Shown here: piece after piece, positions 32,270 to 39,283 of the stretch
Layout: the number at the start of each line of letters is the position of its first letter
Position numbering within the stretch: position 1 is the first letter of the stretch
Assembly (NCBI GenBank): GCA_031295385.1
Contig: JAUMOL010000007.1
Location: 62,001 to 126,000 of the forward strand
Length of the DNA: 64,000 bases
Direction: 5' to 3'
Origin: Collinsella sp.
GTDB lineage: Bacteria; Actinomycetota; Coriobacteriia; Coriobacteriales; Coriobacteriaceae
Notes under the pieces: generated by a model
What the model was told of the DNA's origin: nothing
The model's database searches: none
Seen by the model: only the letters and a program-made list of their open reading frames with translations
Made by a program: the position numbers and the translations under genes

Positions 32270-33466
32270 ATGAAACTCATCAATAGAACGTCATACATGG
32301 ACATGTTGACGAGCCTTATTGGCGTGCCGGACATCAAGGTCATAACGGGCATTCGCCGTGGCGGTAAGTCAAAATTGCTCGAGGCCCTCCGCGATTACGT
32401 GGAGGCAAATCTGTCCAATTCGAATGTCATCCATATCAATTACAACCTCGGCGAGTTCGAGGACCTGCTCGAATATCATGCCCTGCTCGCCTATGTAAAA
32501 GAGCATCGGGCGTCCGACAAGCAAAACTTCCTGCTTATCGATGAGGTTCAGATGTGCGACGGCTTTGAACGCGCGATCAACAGCCTCCATGCATCCGAGC
32601 AGTACGACATTTTCATTACCGGATCGAACGCCTTTTTGCTGTCGAGCGATCTGTCGACGCTCTTTACGGGGCGTACGTTCGAGATCGAGGTTTTCCCATT
32701 CTCGTTTGAGGAGTATCGTCTCTATGGCGACGAGGGCGATGTCGACCGCGACTTCGATGAGTACGCGAGAACCGGCGGTATGTCCGGCTCTTACCCTTAT
32801 CCACTGCAGGAGCAGCGCTATCAATATCTCTCCAATGTCTTTAAAACGCTCATCGTGAGGGATATCGTGCAGCGGCATAGCGTCAGAAACGAATCGGCAC
32901 TGCTACGCATTGCCGATTACATGATGGACAACGTTTCCAACATTACGTCGGCGCGCAACATTACGGACGCATTAAATGCGGATGGGTTAAAGATTACGAA
33001 CAAAACGGTCGGCACGTACATGGGGTACCTGTGCGATGCGTTTGCCTTCTATAAAGTTCGTCGATATGACATTCGCGGCAAGAAATACCTTAAGAGCGGC
33101 GAGAAGTATTACCTGGCAGACCACGCGTTCAAATACGCACTGCTCGGTACACGTGATATGGATTGGGGACGCGTATACGAGAACATGGTGGCCATCGAGC
33201 TGCTGCGCCGCGGATACGAGGTATACGTCGGTGTGCTCTATAAAAAGGAAATTGACTTTGTAGCAATCAAGCGAAGCGAGAAGCTCTACATTCAGGTGAG
33301 CGACGACATCAGCTCGGATAAGACATTTGAACGCGAGATTTCGCCACTGCTGAGCATTGGCGACGCGTACCCCAAGATGATTCTCGCCCGAACGCATCAC
33401 GAGGCCACGGACCGCAATGGGGTGCAGATCGTGGACCTGGCGAGGTGGCTATGCGGCGAGGCGTAG
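32270..33466 (+). CDS. AAA+ ATPase with DUF4143-type C-terminal domain
   Basis: A 398-residue protein. The N-terminal AAA_14 domain has Walker A GIRRGGKS (27-34), Walker B FLLIDEVQ, and sensor region FITGSNAFLLSSDLST, followed by the PFSFEEYR signature of this family. The C-terminal part (YENMVAIELLRRGYEVYVG, KEIDFVAIK) resembles the PD-(D/E)xK-like DUF4143 domain. Members are common in gut anaerobes and of unclear role, perhaps in DNA-related or defence functions. ATG 32270 follows GGGAGG. The gene is bracketed by three family C hairpins. Confidence 0.88.
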   Translation: MKLINRTSYMDMLTSLIGVPDIKVITGIRRGGKSKLLEALRDYVEANLSNSNVIHINYNLGEFEDLLEYHALLAYVKEHRASDKQNFLLIDEVQMCDGFERAINSLHASEQYDIFITGSNAFLLSSDLSTLFTGRTFEIEVFPFSFEEYRLYGDEGDVDRDFDEYARTGGMSGSYPYPLQEQRYQYLSNVFKTLIVRDIVQRHSVRNESALLRIADYMMDNVSNITSARNITDALNADGLKITNKTVGTYMGYLCDAFAFYKVRRYDIRGKKYLKSGEKYYLADHAFKYALLGTRDMDWGRVYENMVAIELLRRGYEVYVGVLYKKEIDFVAIKRSEKLYIQVSDDISSDKTFEREISPLLSIGDAYPKMILARTHHEATDRNGVQIVDLARWLCGEA

Positions 33467-33474
33467 CAGAAAGC

Positions 33475-33515
33475 CTATTCCTCAAAACTGATAAATTTTC
33501 GATTTTGAGGAATAG
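33475..33515. repeat. 41-bp hairpin repeat, family C copy 3
   Basis: It begins 9 bp after the ATPase stop. The arms equal those of copy 1; the loop differs by one base. It may serve as terminator; the coaX stop lies 57 bp further on the other strand. Confidence 0.8.
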
Positions 33516-33571
33516 GACCGATGCGTTGCCTAGTTCGCCGCTCGCGTTCGTGCTCGACTTAAGCCCCTGCT

Positions 33572-34345
33572 CTATCCCAGCTCCTGCATGCGGCGGTAGA
33601 TTTCGCAGATACCCTTGATGGTGAGCTGTCCGTCGACCACGTCGAAGGCATCGGTCGAATCGGCGACGATGCCGGCGAGACCGCCCGTGGCGATAACGGT
33701 GGCATCCTCGCGGCCCAGCTCGCGCTTCATGCGCGCGACCAGGCCCTCGGCCATGGCGGCGGCGCCCATCACGGCGCCGACCTTGATGCACTCCTCGGTA
33801 TCGCGGCCGATGGCGTGCTCGGGCGCCTCGAGCGGCACGCTGGCGAGCTTGGCGGCACGGGCGGCAAGCGCGTCCATGGAGATGCGAATGCCCGGCGCGA
33901 TCGCTCCGCCAATGTAATAACCGTCCTCATCGATGACGTCGATATTGGTCGCGGTGCCAAAGTCCACCACGATTGCCGGCGCGCCGTAGAAGGTCTCGGC
34001 CGCAACGGCGTTAGCGACGCGATCGGCGCCTACGGCCTGGGGACGCGCCGCGCGCAGCTTGGTCACCGCGGCCGTCTGCGGCCCGATAACGATGGCGTCC
34101 GCGGCAATGCGGTCGGCCACAGTGTGCCACTCGCGCGAGAGCTGCGGCACCACGCCGGCGAAGGCGACCGCGTCGACCGCGTCGAGCGAGAGGCCGTACA
34201 TCTTAAAGAAGCCCATCAGGCGCACATGGATCTCGTCGGCGGTATAGGAGCGGTCGGTGGGCATGCGCCACGACTGCACCAGCTCGTCTCCGTCAAACAG
34301 GCCCATGGCCGTCTGCGTGTTTCCCATATCGATAGCGAGCAGCAT
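33572..34345 (-). CDS. coaX: Type III pantothenate kinase
   Basis: A 257-residue ASKHA-fold kinase for the first step of coenzyme A synthesis. LLAIDMGNTQTAMGLF at the N-terminus is the phosphate-1 motif; GADRVANAVAA and VVDFGTATNIDVI hold the catalytic Asp and phosphate-2 residues; GGAIAPG and VIATGGLAG follow. Type III enzymes are typical of anaerobic Gram-positives and are not inhibited by CoA. ATG 34345 follows GGGAG; an upstream in-frame Met lacks a site. It ends the housekeeping block before the mobilizable element. Confidence 0.93.
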   Translation of the reverse strand: MLLAIDMGNTQTAMGLFDGDELVQSWRMPTDRSYTADEIHVRLMGFFKMYGLSLDAVDAVAFAGVVPQLSREWHTVADRIAADAIVIGPQTAAVTKLRAARPQAVGADRVANAVAAETFYGAPAIVVDFGTATNIDVIDEDGYYIGGAIAPGIRISMDALAARAAKLASVPLEAPEHAIGRDTEECIKVGAVMGAAAMAEGLVARMKRELGREDATVIATGGLAGIVADSTDAFDVVDGQLTIKGICEIYRRMQELG

Positions 34346-34482
34346 GTCTACTCCCGGTGTTGGCATAAAAGGACGCGCACCATTGTATACGCGCCGTCGA
34401 CGGCGCTCGGCCGCGATTCGTTTACAGTGATAGGGGCTGAGGGGTTTTAAATATGAAGGAATTATGCTCTACGAGATTTTCC

Positions 34483-34511
34483 TTGCCGTTTACCGAACTC
34501 CCGCGTAATAT
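34483..34511 (+). promoter_or_regulatory. Promoter of tRNA-fMet
   Basis: TTGCCG, 17-base spacer, TAATAT (34506-34511), ending 31 bp before the tRNA. Confidence 0.6.
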
Positions 34512-34542
34512 TCTTTCTTGCGCACATGAGGCGCCCAGACAT

Positions 34543-34619
34543 TGCGGGGTGGAGCAGTCTGGTAGCTCGCCGGGCTCATAACCCGGAGGTCGTAGGTTCA
34601 AATCCTGCCCCCGCGACCA
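34543..34619 (+). tRNA. Initiator tRNA-Met (CAU), 3' half shared with the integrated element
   Basis: A 77-nt tRNA with CCA encoded. The anticodon loop is CTCATAA and the stem has three consecutive G-C pairs (GGG/CCC), the hallmark of initiator tRNAs. The first acceptor pair is a weak T-G instead of a Watson-Crick pair, also in keeping with initiators, which have an unpaired 1-72. The remaining acceptor stem GCGGGG/CCCCGC and the T arm are regular. The 3' half from the anticodon loop on is duplicated at 55506-55552. Confidence 0.95.
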
Positions 34620-34621
34620 AG
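34575..34621 (+). repeat. attL: 47-bp direct repeat in tRNA-fMet 3' half
   Basis: Perfectly repeated at 55506-55552. It begins at the first base of the anticodon loop and ends two bases after CCA. Tyrosine integrases typically cross over at such loops. Confidence 0.93.
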
Positions 34622-34629
34622 GAGTTAGA

Positions 34630-34659
34630 GGTCAGCCGCTTAGTCGGCTGGCCTTTTTT
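34630..34659 (+). terminator. Terminator after tRNA-fMet (element-derived)
   Basis: A 9-bp stem with one wobble (34630-34638, 34645-34653) and TTTTTTC. Since it lies inside attL's right side, it comes from the element. Confidence 0.75.
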
Positions 34660-34663
34660 CTTG

Positions 34664-34705
34664 TTGTGGCAGCCCTTTTTAGGGCTTGTGGCAGAATTGT
34701 GGCAG
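34664..34705 (+). promoter_or_regulatory. Integrase arm-type sites, left end: three TTGTGGCAG repeats
   Basis: Exact copies at 34664-34672, 34686-34694 and 34697-34705, all in the same orientation, between attL and the integrase gene. The same motif recurs near attR, as expected for secondary binding sites of a tyrosine integrase's N-terminal domain. Confidence 0.65.
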
Positions 34706-34728
34706 TAAACCATGGCAAACAATGAGAA

Positions 34729-35946
34729 TCAGGCAGCGGGAAGCAGGCCGAAGATGTCCTTTGGCAGCGCGGCTAACTCGCCCCACTTCTCCGAAGACCC
34801 GCCGTCGTCTCCCGGCAGGAAGTGCGAGTAGGTCTTGTAGGTGATCTCGATGCTCTCGTGGCCCAAACGGGCGGAGACGTACTGTATCGAGACGCCCTTT
34901 TTCAGGAGAAGGCTGGCGTGCGTGTGGCGCAGGCCGTGCAACGTGACCGCGAATGACTTGTGCCGGGCGAAGCGGCTAAAGTCGCTCGTGAATTTCGACG
35001 GGCGGTAGAGCTCGCCGAGGTCACTGCAGAACACGGGGGTGTCCTCGCCCTGCTCGATGTCGTTGTACATCAGGCGATAGAGCTGCATCTGCTTGTGATG
35101 GCGCAGGAATTCGACCGTCCCCTCGGGGATGGTGACGTCCCTGTTCGAGCGGTTGCTCTTGGGCAGCTTCTCCTCCAGGGTCTCGCCGCAGTAGGTGTCC
35201 GTCGCGCGCGCCTCGGCGAGCGCTCGGCGGACGCGGATGACGCCTCCATCGAGGTCGACGTCGCGCCACCTGAGGGCGCACAGCTCGCCGCGTCTCATAC
35301 CCGTGTCGAGCGCGAGGTTTGTGGCGGCTGCGAAGCGGTAGTCCGGGCATCCGAGCAGGGCAATTTTCATGCGGGATACCTCGTTTTCATCGATGACTCG
35401 AACCTCCTTCTTCTCCTTGGACGGGACGTCCACAAGCTCGCAGGGGTTGGACTCGATGTATTCGAGGCGGCGGGCGCGTTTGAGCGCGGTCTTCAGGAAC
35501 GAAAGGGCTTTCTGACAGGTGTTGCCAGAGAGGGGCTTGCCGTTGAGGCCGCCGCTTTGGCGCATCCATGCCAGCTGATCCTCGATCATGTAGGGCTTCA
35601 AGTCTTTTAGCAGGGTCGTGCCGAGTCTCGGTACCCAGCGCGTCTCGACGATGTCGCGGTAACCGCGAATCGTGTTGGCGCTCAGGTGCTTCACGTCGTG
35701 CAGGTAGGTGACGTGCTCGCGCAGGAACTCCTCAAGGGTTTTGTTGGAGCGGTCCATGCGCGTGCGGGCCGTCATGAGCTCGACGCGCCACTCCTCTAGC
35801 AGGCGCTTTGCCTCGGTCTTGGTGCGGCAGTGGACGGTCTTGTTCAAGCGCTTAGAGGACTTGCCGTCCTCGCTCACGCTGACCCTGAGCAGCCAGGAGT
35901 CCTTGCTGCGCTTCACGGGGTCGTAGCCTTTGCTGACTGTTCTCAT
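34729..35946 (-). CDS. int: Tyrosine recombinase (integrase) of the element
   Basis: A 405-residue site-specific recombinase expected to insert and excise the element at tRNA-fMet. An N-terminal arm-binding domain and the SAM-like core-binding domain (about 70-165) precede the catalytic domain with Arg218 (TGMRRGE), His337 and Arg340 (LHGLRHTHAS), His363 (LGHES) and nucleophile Tyr373 (YKTYSH). ATG 35946 is chosen: AAAGGAGGTGAAAACC precedes it, whereas the GTG three codons upstream lies inside that site. It points toward attL, the usual layout. Confidence 0.95.
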   Translation of the reverse strand: MRTVSKGYDPVKRSKDSWLLRVSVSEDGKSSKRLNKTVHCRTKTEAKRLLEEWRVELMTARTRMDRSNKTLEEFLREHVTYLHDVKHLSANTIRGYRDIVETRWVPRLGTTLLKDLKPYMIEDQLAWMRQSGGLNGKPLSGNTCQKALSFLKTALKRARRLEYIESNPCELVDVPSKEKKEVRVIDENEVSRMKIALLGCPDYRFAAATNLALDTGMRRGELCALRWRDVDLDGGVIRVRRALAEARATDTYCGETLEEKLPKSNRSNRDVTIPEGTVEFLRHHKQMQLYRLMYNDIEQGEDTPVFCSDLGELYRPSKFTSDFSRFARHKSFAVTLHGLRHTHASLLLKKGVSIQYVSARLGHESIEITYKTYSHFLPGDDGGSSEKWGELAALPKDIFGLLPAA

Positions 35947-35990
35947 GGTTTTCACCTCCTTTCGGTGCGTTGGTGGCTGACGGTGCTATC

Positions 35991-37238
35991 TCAAACCGAT
36001 TGCTCGGTAATGAGCCCCTGGGATTTCTTCTTGCTGTAGGCGTTGGCGCAGCTGCGCTTGCAGAAGCGAGTCTTCTGAATCACCCTGCCCGGCTTCTCCT
36101 CGCGGTATTTCTTGAAGATTCGCCCGCAGTTATCGCAGGTGCGCCATTCGGCGGGGTCGTCGTAGAGGAGGCCGAACTGGGAGATGATCGCCTCGGAGAG
36201 GGAACCGTAGGAATGTATGCCCGTCGGACTTCGGTGAGTTTTTTTAAGCGCGTGGGACCAAGCGGCGAGGGGTCCACCGCTGTCGCCTTCGGCTTCATCG
36301 GGAGTTTCGCCTGTCCCATCAAAGCGATAAGAGAGGAGAGAGTTCGCTAGGAAGGAGATTGCAGTGTTTGATGCGATTACCAGTCCATCCGCAAGAGTTG
36401 ATGTATAGCTTTCTCGTGTGTTGAAGCCCGCATCTTCACCTTGCTGCACCATCGACTTGAACTCTGGACTCTCGAGAATGAGCGAATCGTATGACTTAAG
36501 GCGAGTGTTATCCAATAGAGCGTCGCTGTTGGAGAGAAGGAAAAAGCTAATGCCGCTCTGTGCCATGTGCGAGCGGTCACAAAGGTAATCGGCGACATCG
36601 TCGGCACCCCAGGTGTCGGTGTTTTCCAAGCCATATGCAACGGCGGTAATCAAGGCGGTCGATACCTGGAGGGCCCGTATCGTCTGAATTACCTCCGCTT
36701 CGGAAATAGCTCCCACGACCGAGCGGTCATCTAGATGGATACGGCGAGCTTCCTCGGAGAGAAAGTACGGCCTGCGTCCCAGTAGCGTTTCGTCGTCTCC
36801 TGAGTAGGCGCTACTGAACAAGGGGATGCCTGCGGCGGATGCGCTCTCGCTTGCCAGAATGCCCCATTCGCTCCTGAACGGCTGAAAGTCTGTCTTGAGG
36901 AGTTTGAAACGGTTGCGGAAAAGAGAAAGACGCTGAGCGCCGTCGTAGCCGCTGGAAACGGGGAAGCCGTAACGCTCGCAGAAACGAACGATGCTCTCCG
37001 TGCGCTCGACGTTGACCTTCTGAAGGCTGCTTGCGAAGAACTCGTTTTCCAGATGCTCGAATTGCATAACAGTGGGTTTGCCATGCTCGACATAGTATGC
37101 GAAACGCTCGCCATCGGTGCTGGTTCCCCACAGCCGGTCAAAGTTGTAGCGCAACCACGGTCTTGCAGCATTGACTTCGAGCTTGATGGGCTGGCGAAGC
37201 GACAGGGGCAGGCGTTCATAGTTAACTAATGGACTCAA
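35991..37238 (-). CDS. Uncharacterised zinc-finger protein of the element
   Basis: A 415-residue soluble protein with no family I can name for the body. The C-terminus (about 365-405) has CDNCGRIF then FCKRSCANAY after ~20 residues, a four-Cys zinc knuckle resembling the CGNR-type finger of some DNA-binding proteins, and a basic tail. The start is probably TTG 37238, with only a weak GGATT site; this is unsure. The gene is divergent from the excisionase gene and shares a 94-bp gap with it, so it may be an element regulator. Lower GC than the neighbours. Confidence 0.6.
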   Translation of the reverse strand: MSPLVNYERLPLSLRQPIKLEVNAARPWLRYNFDRLWGTSTDGERFAYYVEHGKPTVMQFEHLENEFFASSLQKVNVERTESIVRFCERYGFPVSSGYDGAQRLSLFRNRFKLLKTDFQPFRSEWGILASESASAAGIPLFSSAYSGDDETLLGRRPYFLSEEARRIHLDDRSVVGAISEAEVIQTIRALQVSTALITAVAYGLENTDTWGADDVADYLCDRSHMAQSGISFFLLSNSDALLDNTRLKSYDSLILESPEFKSMVQQGEDAGFNTRESYTSTLADGLVIASNTAISFLANSLLSYRFDGTGETPDEAEGDSGGPLAAWSHALKKTHRSPTGIHSYGSLSEAIISQFGLLYDDPAEWRTCDNCGRIFKKYREEKPGRVIQKTRFCKRSCANAYSKKKSQGLITEQSV

Positions 37239-37332
37239 AATCTAATCCAATCCAACTATTGACTTTCATTTCTCATTCATGGTATCACAAAATGGATGGA
37301 AAAGGAACACCAATCCATTCTAGGAGATGCTA

Positions 37333-37548
37333 ATGGACTGCTTTGATCATCGAGAGTTTTGTCTCCCTGACGTGTTGCACGTAGTCGATGTTGCAAAATT
37401 TCTGGGCCTTCACGAGAAGACGGTCTATTTGTACGTTCGTGAAGGCAAGATTCGCGCTATCCGCTGTGGGCGAAGTTATCGCATTCGCCGTGAGTGGGTC
37501 GAGGAGTACATTCGCTCCGCGAGCCCCAAGGACTCCGACGTAGACTAG
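37333..37548 (+). CDS. Excisionase-type HTH DNA-binding protein
   Basis: A 71-residue protein with a single MerR-like winged helix (DVAKFLGLHEKTVYLYVREGKIRAIRCGRSYRIRREWVEEYI), as in the excisionase/HTH_17 family that bends DNA for integrase or represses the element. ATG 37333 follows AGGAG by 6 bases; another ATG 2 codons upstream overlaps it. First gene of a rightward unit with the next HTH gene. Confidence 0.8.
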   Translation: MDCFDHREFCLPDVLHVVDVAKFLGLHEKTVYLYVREGKIRAIRCGRSYRIRREWVEEYIRSASPKDSDVD

Positions 37549-37561
37549 CGGGGAGAAGACC

Positions 37562-38050
37562 ATGAAAGATCTGTTCACGCCTAATTTCGAGGGCGATGCC
37601 GATGCGGTTGCTCCAAAGCTCGCCAAGCTCAGGGGAAGTTCTGTAGCGATCTATTTTTGGCTTCATTCACGTGCTTTTGCTTGTGGAAACAAGGTCGGAG
37701 TAAGCCAGCGTTGGCTGTCTGAACGTTTGGGTTTATCTGTTCGCACTGTTCAGCGGGCGGTGGACGACCTTGAGAGTGAAGGTCTCATCAAGCACGCACT
37801 CATACGAGGAGGAAGCGAATTCAGCATCTGTCGCCTGACAACCTTGTCAGGTGACAGACCTGCCGCGAGCGTGACGACAAGCCTGTCACCCAGCGAAGGT
37901 TTTGACGCGCCAACATTGTCATCTCAAGCATGTCATCCGTGTCATCCAACAGAAAGGGGAAACATTGAATACACTCTCCACATTGGTGAGCGAGCAGACA
38001 TCGAAGACCTTGCAGCCATTCTCGACAGAAGGGACCCAGAAAACCCCTGA
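37562..38050 (+). CDS. HTH-domain protein of the element (replication-type)
   Basis: A 162-residue protein. Residues about 20-75 form a winged HTH (VGVSQRWLSERLGLSVRTVQRAVDDLESEGLI), like HTH_36 domains in initiators of plasmids and mobile elements. The rest is Ser/Thr-rich and looks unstructured. It starts 13 bp after the excisionase stop (GGGGAGAA ribosome site) and overlaps the next gene by up to 86 bp. With the following DnaC-like ATPase it may support replication of the excised circle. That role is inferred. Confidence 0.65.
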   Translation: MKDLFTPNFEGDADAVAPKLAKLRGSSVAIYFWLHSRAFACGNKVGVSQRWLSERLGLSVRTVQRAVDDLESEGLIKHALIRGGSEFSICRLTTLSGDRPAASVTTSLSPSEGFDAPTLSSQACHPCHPTERGNIEYTLHIGERADIEDLAAILDRRDPENP

Positions 38051-38816
38051 GACCGAAGAGGCGAGTCTTCTTCAATCCCTGCTCGAGAAAGACGCAGAGC
38101 GTTTCGGCAGTCCTAATGTCATGTCAAAGCAGACGCTGGATTACTTGCGTGGTGCCGGACTAATGGGGTTGCCCAAGATGAAGCGCCGTCCTCCAGACTC
38201 CGGAGCGCTGTTGAGGGACAACGGCTTCTCGGAGCTTGTCTTGAGCGTCTTGTCGGATGAGAGTTTTGATCCGAGTCGTATCCCCGAGAAAGCGCTCGAC
38301 TGGCTGTCTTCCTATCAAGGGAAGAAGACTCCCTCTCTTTGGGTGAGCGGCGGTAGTGGTTCAGGGAAAACGACATTGGCGTGTTGGCTGGCGAGGTCAC
38401 TAGTAGAACGCTCATTGAAGGACGGCGCAGTGTTGGATGTTACTTTTGTGCCTGTAGCTGACTTGGTTCGCGATACGTGGATGGGATCGAGCTACTACGG
38501 CGAAGAAAACAAGTGGCGTTCTATCCGGCCTCTGACGAACTGCGGCCTGCTTGTGCTCGATGATTTGGGCACCTGCGTGAGGCAGGGCAAGGAAGAGTGC
38601 GCTGTCGTCAGGGAGGTGGTCGATAAACGCTACACCTCGATGTTGCCAACCATCTTTACGACTCAGTTCGGCCTCCGCGAGTACTGCACGATGTTGCGAA
38701 ATGCGGGGGCCGATGAGCACGACGTGTCTTCCTTGAGAAACCGTGTTCTGGCGTCGATGAGCGGCTATATCAGGCAGGAGGCGGCGGCAATTGAGGCGAA
38801 CCACGTCGCCATCTAA
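37965..38816 (+). CDS. DnaC-like ATP-binding protein (helicase-loader type)
   Basis: A 283-residue AAA+ protein. After a variable N-terminus it has Walker A GGSGSGKTT, a VPVADLVRDTW strand, Walker B LLVLDDLG, sensor 1 (PTIFTTQFG) and the arginine-finger region SSLRNRVLASMSGYI. This is the layout of DnaC/DnaI helicase loaders and IstB-like proteins of mobile elements. The start is uncertain: TTG 37965 has AAAGGGGA before it, but GTG 37986 is possible. Overlap with the previous gene suggests coupled translation. Confidence 0.8.
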   Translation: MNTLSTLVSEQTSKTLQPFSTEGTQKTPETEEASLLQSLLEKDAERFGSPNVMSKQTLDYLRGAGLMGLPKMKRRPPDSGALLRDNGFSELVLSVLSDESFDPSRIPEKALDWLSSYQGKKTPSLWVSGGSGSGKTTLACWLARSLVERSLKDGAVLDVTFVPVADLVRDTWMGSSYYGEENKWRSIRPLTNCGLLVLDDLGTCVRQGKEECAVVREVVDKRYTSMLPTIFTTQFGLREYCTMLRNAGADEHDVSSLRNRVLASMSGYIRQEAAAIEANHVAI

Positions 38817-38865
38817 ACCATGAAAGGCTTAGGCGGAAATACGGCCGAGGGCTGAATCGAACTAT

Positions 38866-39006
38866 TTAAACTGCAAAACTATGGAGGTTGCCCATCGCGA
38901 GCGTGCCGTCGTCCTGCGACGTCGGCGCCGACGTATCCACCAGCACCACCACGAAGCGGACGGGCCGGCGGCTGCGGCGGGCGAGCAGGGACTCGTAGGC
39001 ATCCAT
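38866..39006 (-). CDS. Possible 46-residue ORF in the gap before the pilus operon
   Basis: A minus-strand frame from ATG 39006 to TAA 38866, reading MDAYESLLARRSRRPVR... then a hydrophobic FVVVLVDTSAP stretch. No good ribosome site is seen and I do not recognise a family. It may be a remnant of a larger gene. The rest of the gap 38817-39283 is AT-rich leader of the adhesin gene. Confidence 0.25.
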   Translation of the reverse strand: MDAYESLLARRSRRPVRFVVVLVDTSAPTSQDDGTLAMGNLHSFAV

Positions 39007-39091
39007 GGGAGCCTACCCAGGACGGGTCGCGTCGCCGCATGGGGAAAGGTGCGGCGGCAACGAGGCGTGAACGTTAACACGCACAAGATAA

Positions 39092-39273
39092 CCCCCCCCG
39101 CCGACAGTAATGAATCAATAAACTGTAATCGCCGAGATATCGATTTTTCGACGACTCCTAAGAAATGCTTCGGTAGACTAAAGTAAGAGTTCCGCAATCT
39201 CGTTTTTTTTGTTGCCTTACGCATCGAGGAATGCAAGAATTTACAAACTGTAATTAACAGCCGTCTTACAGTT
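39092..39273 (+). promoter_or_regulatory. Upstream region of the pilus operon with C8, T8 and an inverted repeat
   Basis: Homopolymers C8 (39092-39099) and T8 (39203-39210) lie upstream of the adhesin gene. TTGCCT at 39212-39217 with AAGAAT at 39235-39240 is a weak promoter candidate right after T8, so slippage there could alter promoter activity. AACTGTAA (39246-39253) and TTACAGTT (39266-39273) form an 8-bp inverted repeat that ends at the adhesin ribosome site GGGGGAG and could be an operator or RNA hairpin. Confidence 0.4.
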
Positions 39274-39283
39274 GGGGGAGAAC

